From NCBI GenBank assembly GCA_947258905.1, contig CAMYKF010000382.1, positions 2,255 through 17,507 on the forward strand: a stretch of 15,253 nucleotides of DNA. Direction: 5' to 3'. Source of the stretch: an uncultured Pirellulaceae bacterium. Its GTDB lineage: Bacteria > Planctomycetota > Planctomycetia > Pirellulales > Pirellulaceae. The first letter of the stretch is position 1. The number at the start of each line of letters is the position of its first letter. The notes below the pieces were generated by a model. The model was not told where the DNA came from. It saw only the letters and a list, made by a program, of their open reading frames with translations, and ran no database searches. Below are positions 12,306 to 15,253 of this stretch, piece after piece. The translations under genes were made by a program, and so were the position numbers.

Positions 12306-12376
12306 TAGCGGGAGGGCGCGAGCCCTCCGGTCCGTCGCACATGCCCCAACACGGGAGGGCTCGCGCCCTGCCGCTA
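12306..12376. repeat. 23-bp inverted repeat between convergent genes
   Basis: Arms at 12306-12328 and 12354-12376 are reverse complements with one mismatch (the inner 16 bp are perfect). A 25-base loop separates them, and each arm carries the near-palindromic core GGGCGCGAGCCC. It lies between the 3' ends of the 11506-12240 and 12435-13208 genes and could act as a two-way transcription stop, though no T-tract follows. It may also be a mobile or dispersed repeat. Confidence 0.8.
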
Positions 12377-12434
12377 CGATTCCCGGACACCTTCTCGCTT
12401 TTGGGTAGGCGTGCCACCCGAAGCCGGGCTTGAT

Positions 12435-13208
12435 CTAGGCCTCTTCGGCGGCCAGCACTTCCTGCACGTATTTCGGCAGCATGGCCCGCCAGGTGACCCA
12501 GTCGTGATGCCAGGAGGCATCCCACAAGTCGACGCGGTTGGGAATGTTTTTTTCACCCAGCACGTGAGCGACCCGCCACGACTCTTCGACGTCTTCATTG
12601 GTGCCTTGACCGGTGGGGATTAGCACCATCCGCTGGCGTAACTGCTCCAGCTGCGGCCCCTCGGCAAGGCCGGGCACGAAGTGCAGAGGCGAATAGTAAT
12701 AAAACTCGTCAAACCACTGCCCTTCCATCCATTTCTCGATGTCGTACGTGCCGCTCATGCAAATGGCTGTTGAAAACACATCGGGATGACGGCAGATGCA
12801 AATCAACGCATTGAGGGCCCCGATGGATGCTCCGGAAGTGATAACCTCGATATCGGGACTCTCGCAGTCATTGCGAATCAGCGGCACGACTTCGTGCCGG
12901 ATGAACTCGTCGTATTGCTTGTGCATCCACACGCGATGGGCGATATCGGGATGAGTTACCCAGCTGCGACCGTTGAGACTGTCGACGGAATAGACTTTGA
13001 GCCGGCCTTGGTGAATAAACGACTCCAGTTGTTTGACGAGAAAAAACCGCTCGACTTCCTCCGCGTCGCCGCCCGCCGTGGGAAACAACAGCAACGGCAC
13101 ACCGTAACTGCCCCAGCGGACGACTTCCACATCGGTTTCCAGCCGCTGCGAGTGCCAGTGCTGCTTGTGTTTCAGGGCCTGGGTTGCCGGGTCGAGATAT
13201 TCCATCAT
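12435..13208 (-). CDS. Alpha/beta-hydrolase esterase
   Basis: A 257-residue putative esterase. Seen: the nucleophile elbow TSGASIGAL with S128 (G-x-S-x-G), a hydrophobic strand PLLLFPTAGGDAEE (residues 38-51) near the oxyanion position, and WHHDW (233-237) supplying the likely catalytic His (H234 or H235). An acidic residue of GTNED (about 203-207) is the probable third member. No signal peptide is present, so it acts in the cytosol. The ATG at 13208 overlaps the stop of the ATP-grasp gene as ATGA, a four-base overlap that implies coupled translation and a shared task. A second ATG follows immediately. The substrate is unknown; esterases of this type can release or transfer acyl or peptidyl groups. 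Confidence 0.86.
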   Translation of the reverse strand: MMEYLDPATQALKHKQHWHSQRLETDVEVVRWGSYGVPLLLFPTAGGDAEEVERFFLVKQLESFIHQGRLKVYSVDSLNGRSWVTHPDIAHRVWMHKQYDEFIRHEVVPLIRNDCESPDIEVITSGASIGALNALICICRHPDVFSTAICMSGTYDIEKWMEGQWFDEFYYYSPLHFVPGLAEGPQLEQLRQRMVLIPTGQGTNEDVEESWRVAHVLGEKNIPNRVDLWDASWHHDWVTWRAMLPKYVQEVLAAEEA

Positions 13209-14467
13209 GAGCCGTCCGCCTGTAACGCATGTTGTTCGGCAAAATCGTGACGCCACGACTGGATGCGATCCCAGAATAGATTGGCAAATTCATCCAATTC
13301 GTGTTCGGGGAACAACGCGGCCACCTTTTTGCGGACCGTTTCCCGCGCCTGATCACTGGCAAAGAACTCCAGCGTCACCTGATCCAGATCCGCCAGGTGA
13401 CGGTCGCAGAATTCCTCGAACCGCTCGGTTTCCATTTCGCGATGGCCAATCGCAGCATAGGCTGCCAGTCGCTCGCGGAACGGCAGATCTCGATCGAGGA
13501 TGTCGTAGTAGGGCTGCCAGTTGAGATTGCGTTTCATACGACGACGCGTGGCAGCGCAAAAAATGGACCAGCGAATGTTGGCCGTCACGATCCACGGAAA
13601 GTGGTAATGCAGGGACGTCACCTGGGAATCCGGACAGGCATTGGCAAAGTCGATCGGGTACCACACGCCATCGCGATGCAACGATTCGCAGGAGTTGAAA
13701 TCCCAGCCAAAAAAGGCGTTGATCGTCATCGTCATGTCGCGGAGCAAACTGGCTTCGTCGTCGTTGACGAAATCCCGAGTCATCTGGTAGCGATCGTGCA
13801 ACGGGGCGGCCGGGTCATAGCTGACCAGCAGGAACTGCGGACCCAGCCCGATGCAACGCACAAAGCGGTCGAAGCCTTCAATGGATTGTTGCAGATGCAT
13901 CAGGTAAGTGCCGCTTTCCTCGTAAGTGGCGCGTAGCTGTTCCTCGGACTCGATTCGCGACACACCTTTCCAGGCACCGCCATCGTAGGGCTTCATGAAC
14001 ATGGGATAGCCCATTTCGCGGCCAATCTGACCCAGGTCAAACATCTGCGCATATTGTTGCAGCGTGGTGTCCAGATCGTCGTGGTGCTCATAGGACTTGG
14101 GCGGCACCATCCAGGTTTCCGGCACCGGCAATCCCAGGTGAGCCATCGCGCAGTAGGTCGTCTGCTTTTCCATCGACTGGATCGACCACGGGTTGTTGTA
14201 GGTGTACAACCCGTCCATGAGCATGGCTTTCTTGATCCATTCACGGCTGGTGTGGTACCAGTGCGTGACCCGATCGATGATCAGATCGTAGTCGCAGGGT
14301 TGGCGAATGTTGTACGGCTCGATAGTGATGCGCTGCACGTCGAAACGTACCCGCTGGCCATCGACTTCGATTTCCAGGTCGAGTTGCCTGAGGATTTCCT
14401 CGTAGCAGATGGGCCAGCACAGATCGGCGCCGAGAGAGAGACCAATTTTTCGGGTTTCGGTGGTCAT
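13205..14467 (-). CDS. ATP-grasp family ligase-like protein
   Basis: A 420-residue protein. The ATP-grasp core is seen as GYPMFMKPYDGGAWKGVSRI (residues 153-172), with K159 and a Gly-rich loop over ATP, and GWDFNSCESL (254-263) followed by WYPIDFANACPD (269-280), where E261, D273 and N276 are likely Mg2+ ligands. The family uses ATP to make an acyl-phosphate and join a carboxylate to an amine or thiol. The N-terminal 100 residues would be the pre-ATP-grasp domain, and a helical C-terminal region (about 310-420) rich in Arg/Glu/Phe follows. There is no match to a named biosynthetic ligase. Neighbours on the same strand are esterases on both sides, one with a four-base overlap, which suggests a ligation plus hydrolysis pathway. 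Confidence 0.85.
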   Translation of the reverse strand: MTTETRKIGLSLGADLCWPICYEEILRQLDLEIEVDGQRVRFDVQRITIEPYNIRQPCDYDLIIDRVTHWYHTSREWIKKAMLMDGLYTYNNPWSIQSMEKQTTYCAMAHLGLPVPETWMVPPKSYEHHDDLDTTLQQYAQMFDLGQIGREMGYPMFMKPYDGGAWKGVSRIESEEQLRATYEESGTYLMHLQQSIEGFDRFVRCIGLGPQFLLVSYDPAAPLHDRYQMTRDFVNDDEASLLRDMTMTINAFFGWDFNSCESLHRDGVWYPIDFANACPDSQVTSLHYHFPWIVTANIRWSIFCAATRRRMKRNLNWQPYYDILDRDLPFRERLAAYAAIGHREMETERFEEFCDRHLADLDQVTLEFFASDQARETVRKKVAALFPEHELDEFANLFWDRIQSWRHDFAEQHALQADGS

Positions 14468-14563
14468 GAGTTAGTGGTGTCCGTAGTGGTTTGAGGCCGA
14501 TTATATTCGGGTGAAAATCAGTTCGCCAATGGTTTGACAGATTCGGCTGGTCCTGGCATCGAT

Positions 14564-14634
14564 CGTAGCGGTGGCTTCCAGCCGCTGCAGTGTAATTGCC
14601 AGCTCATATACGGCGGCTGGAAGCCACCGCTACG
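14564..14634. repeat. 22-bp perfect inverted repeat
   Basis: Arms at 14564-14585 and 14613-14634 are perfect reverse complements with a 27-base loop. They contain GGTGGCTTCCAGCCGC and its complement. The repeat lies between two same-strand genes, directly after the partial esterase, and could attenuate or stabilise the transcript. No T-tract follows on the minus strand. Confidence 0.85.
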
Positions 14635-14641
14635 GTCAACA

Positions 14642-15253
14642 TCACATATAGGTCACCCACAGTGGACCCGGGAACAGCCACGACAGGCCATCACGCAGAC
14701 GGTCCCGCCAGTTCTCCCAGTTATGGCCGTCGAATGCCTCCACGTACTTGACGTTAATACCCTGGTCTTGCAGGAACGGGACCAGCGAGCGATTCTCGTA
14801 AATCAGGGATTCGTAGACGCCCGAGCTGACGAACATCTTTTTCACCGGTTGTCCGGGTTCCTTGCGGAAGCGGTTCATGAACTCAACCACGCGGTCAAAC
14901 GCGGGACTGCGGGTGTGATCGCCGATATCGGTGAAGGCGAAACTGCCCGACTGGACCATTAGCGAGCCAAAGGTATCGGGATACCGCCAGGCGGTGGACA
15001 ATGAGGCCACGGCGCCAAAACTGGCGCCCATCAGGCAGCGGCCCGACGGCTGATTGATCAGTGAAAATTCCTTTTCCAGTTCCGGCAGCAGTTCCTTGAC
15101 AATGTGGTCCGCATGCCGCGGGTCATCGGCGTACTCATTGAGCCGTTTGACGGGATTGGACAGTGCCACGATCAGCGGTGGAATGTCCAGGGCGTTGATC
15201 AGGTTGTCCAGCACCAGATTCAGTCGGGAATACCGCAGGTAATCGTCACCATC
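14642..15253 (-). CDS. Fes-like putative esterase, 3' part (runs off right edge)
   Basis: The visible 203 residues match the putative-esterase (enterochelin esterase/Fes-like) group. Seen: DNLINALDIPPLIVALSNP near the start, the nucleophile elbow LMGASFGAVASL (G-x-S-x-G), QSGSFAF, and DGHNWENWRDRL, whose His is the likely catalytic base near the C-terminus. The frame is open to the last base of the window, so the real start and any signal peptide are outside. A GTG at 15214 is unlikely to be the start because similarity continues upstream of it. It lies 174 bases upstream of the ATP-grasp gene with a palindrome in the gap, so co-transcription is possible but not certain. Fes proteins hydrolyse trilactone siderophores; nothing here shows that substrate. 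Confidence 0.85.
   Translation of the reverse strand, partial: DGDDYLRYSRLNLVLDNLINALDIPPLIVALSNPVKRLNEYADDPRHADHIVKELLPELEKEFSLINQPSGRCLMGASFGAVASLSTAWRYPDTFGSLMVQSGSFAFTDIGDHTRSPAFDRVVEFMNRFRKEPGQPVKKMFVSSGVYESLIYENRSLVPFLQDQGINVKYVEAFDGHNWENWRDRLRDGLSWLFPGPLWVTYM

Overview
The window looks like a chromosomal segment of a planctomycete. This is inferred from three things: a membrane-tethered RING/E1/E2/JAB gene set of a kind known from that phylum, glnB-glnD with a PduO-type cobalamin adenosyltransferase, and high-GC intergenic palindromes. No rRNA or marker gene is present to prove it. Most genes lie on the minus strand. I see no tRNA, CRISPR array, transposase or phage gene.

Left part (1-3390). 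On the minus strand, reading right to left, are a PduO-type ATP:cob(I)alamin adenosyltransferase (2233-2796), the nitrogen regulator PII/GlnB (1686-2024) and the N-terminal 508 residues of GlnD (1-1525), which runs off the left edge. A Nudix hydrolase (2941-3390) is transcribed the other way.

Centre (3592-9229): the main interest. Seven minus-strand genes form a tight cluster that encodes a complete eukaryote-like ubiquitin-type pathway. In transcription order they are: a YukD-like ubiquitin-like protein ending in Ala-Gly; an E2 with the HPN motif and catalytic Cys; a soluble JAB/JAMM peptidase; a ThiF/MoeB-type E1 with extra Cys pairs and a possible ubiquitin-fold C-terminus; a second JAB/JAMM peptidase with two membrane segments around a coiled coil; a second E2 whose catalytic Cys is replaced by Asp; and a membrane-anchored RING-like protein as candidate E3. 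The order is symmetric about the E1 (E2-JAB-E1-JAB-E2), with one conventional and one altered copy of each duplicated enzyme. Stop-start overlap (TAATG) joins the first two genes, and a candidate promoter lies upstream. Related operons have been predicted in bacteria by comparative genomics. The Cys-to-Asp E2 paralogue, the paired duplications and the double membrane tethering are the details that deserve attention.

Right part (9730-15253). A secreted Tyr/Pro/Asn-rich protein with a good terminator and a candidate sigma-54 promoter is followed by a GNAT acetyltransferase with a tandemly repeated N-terminus. Next are an unrecognised 244-residue protein and a three-gene minus-strand group: a partial Fes-like esterase, an ATP-grasp ligase, and a second esterase coupled to it by an ATGA overlap. 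That group looks like a small ligation/hydrolysis pathway of unknown product. Several gene gaps carry strong palindromes, at 3509-3544, 12306-12376 and 14564-14634.
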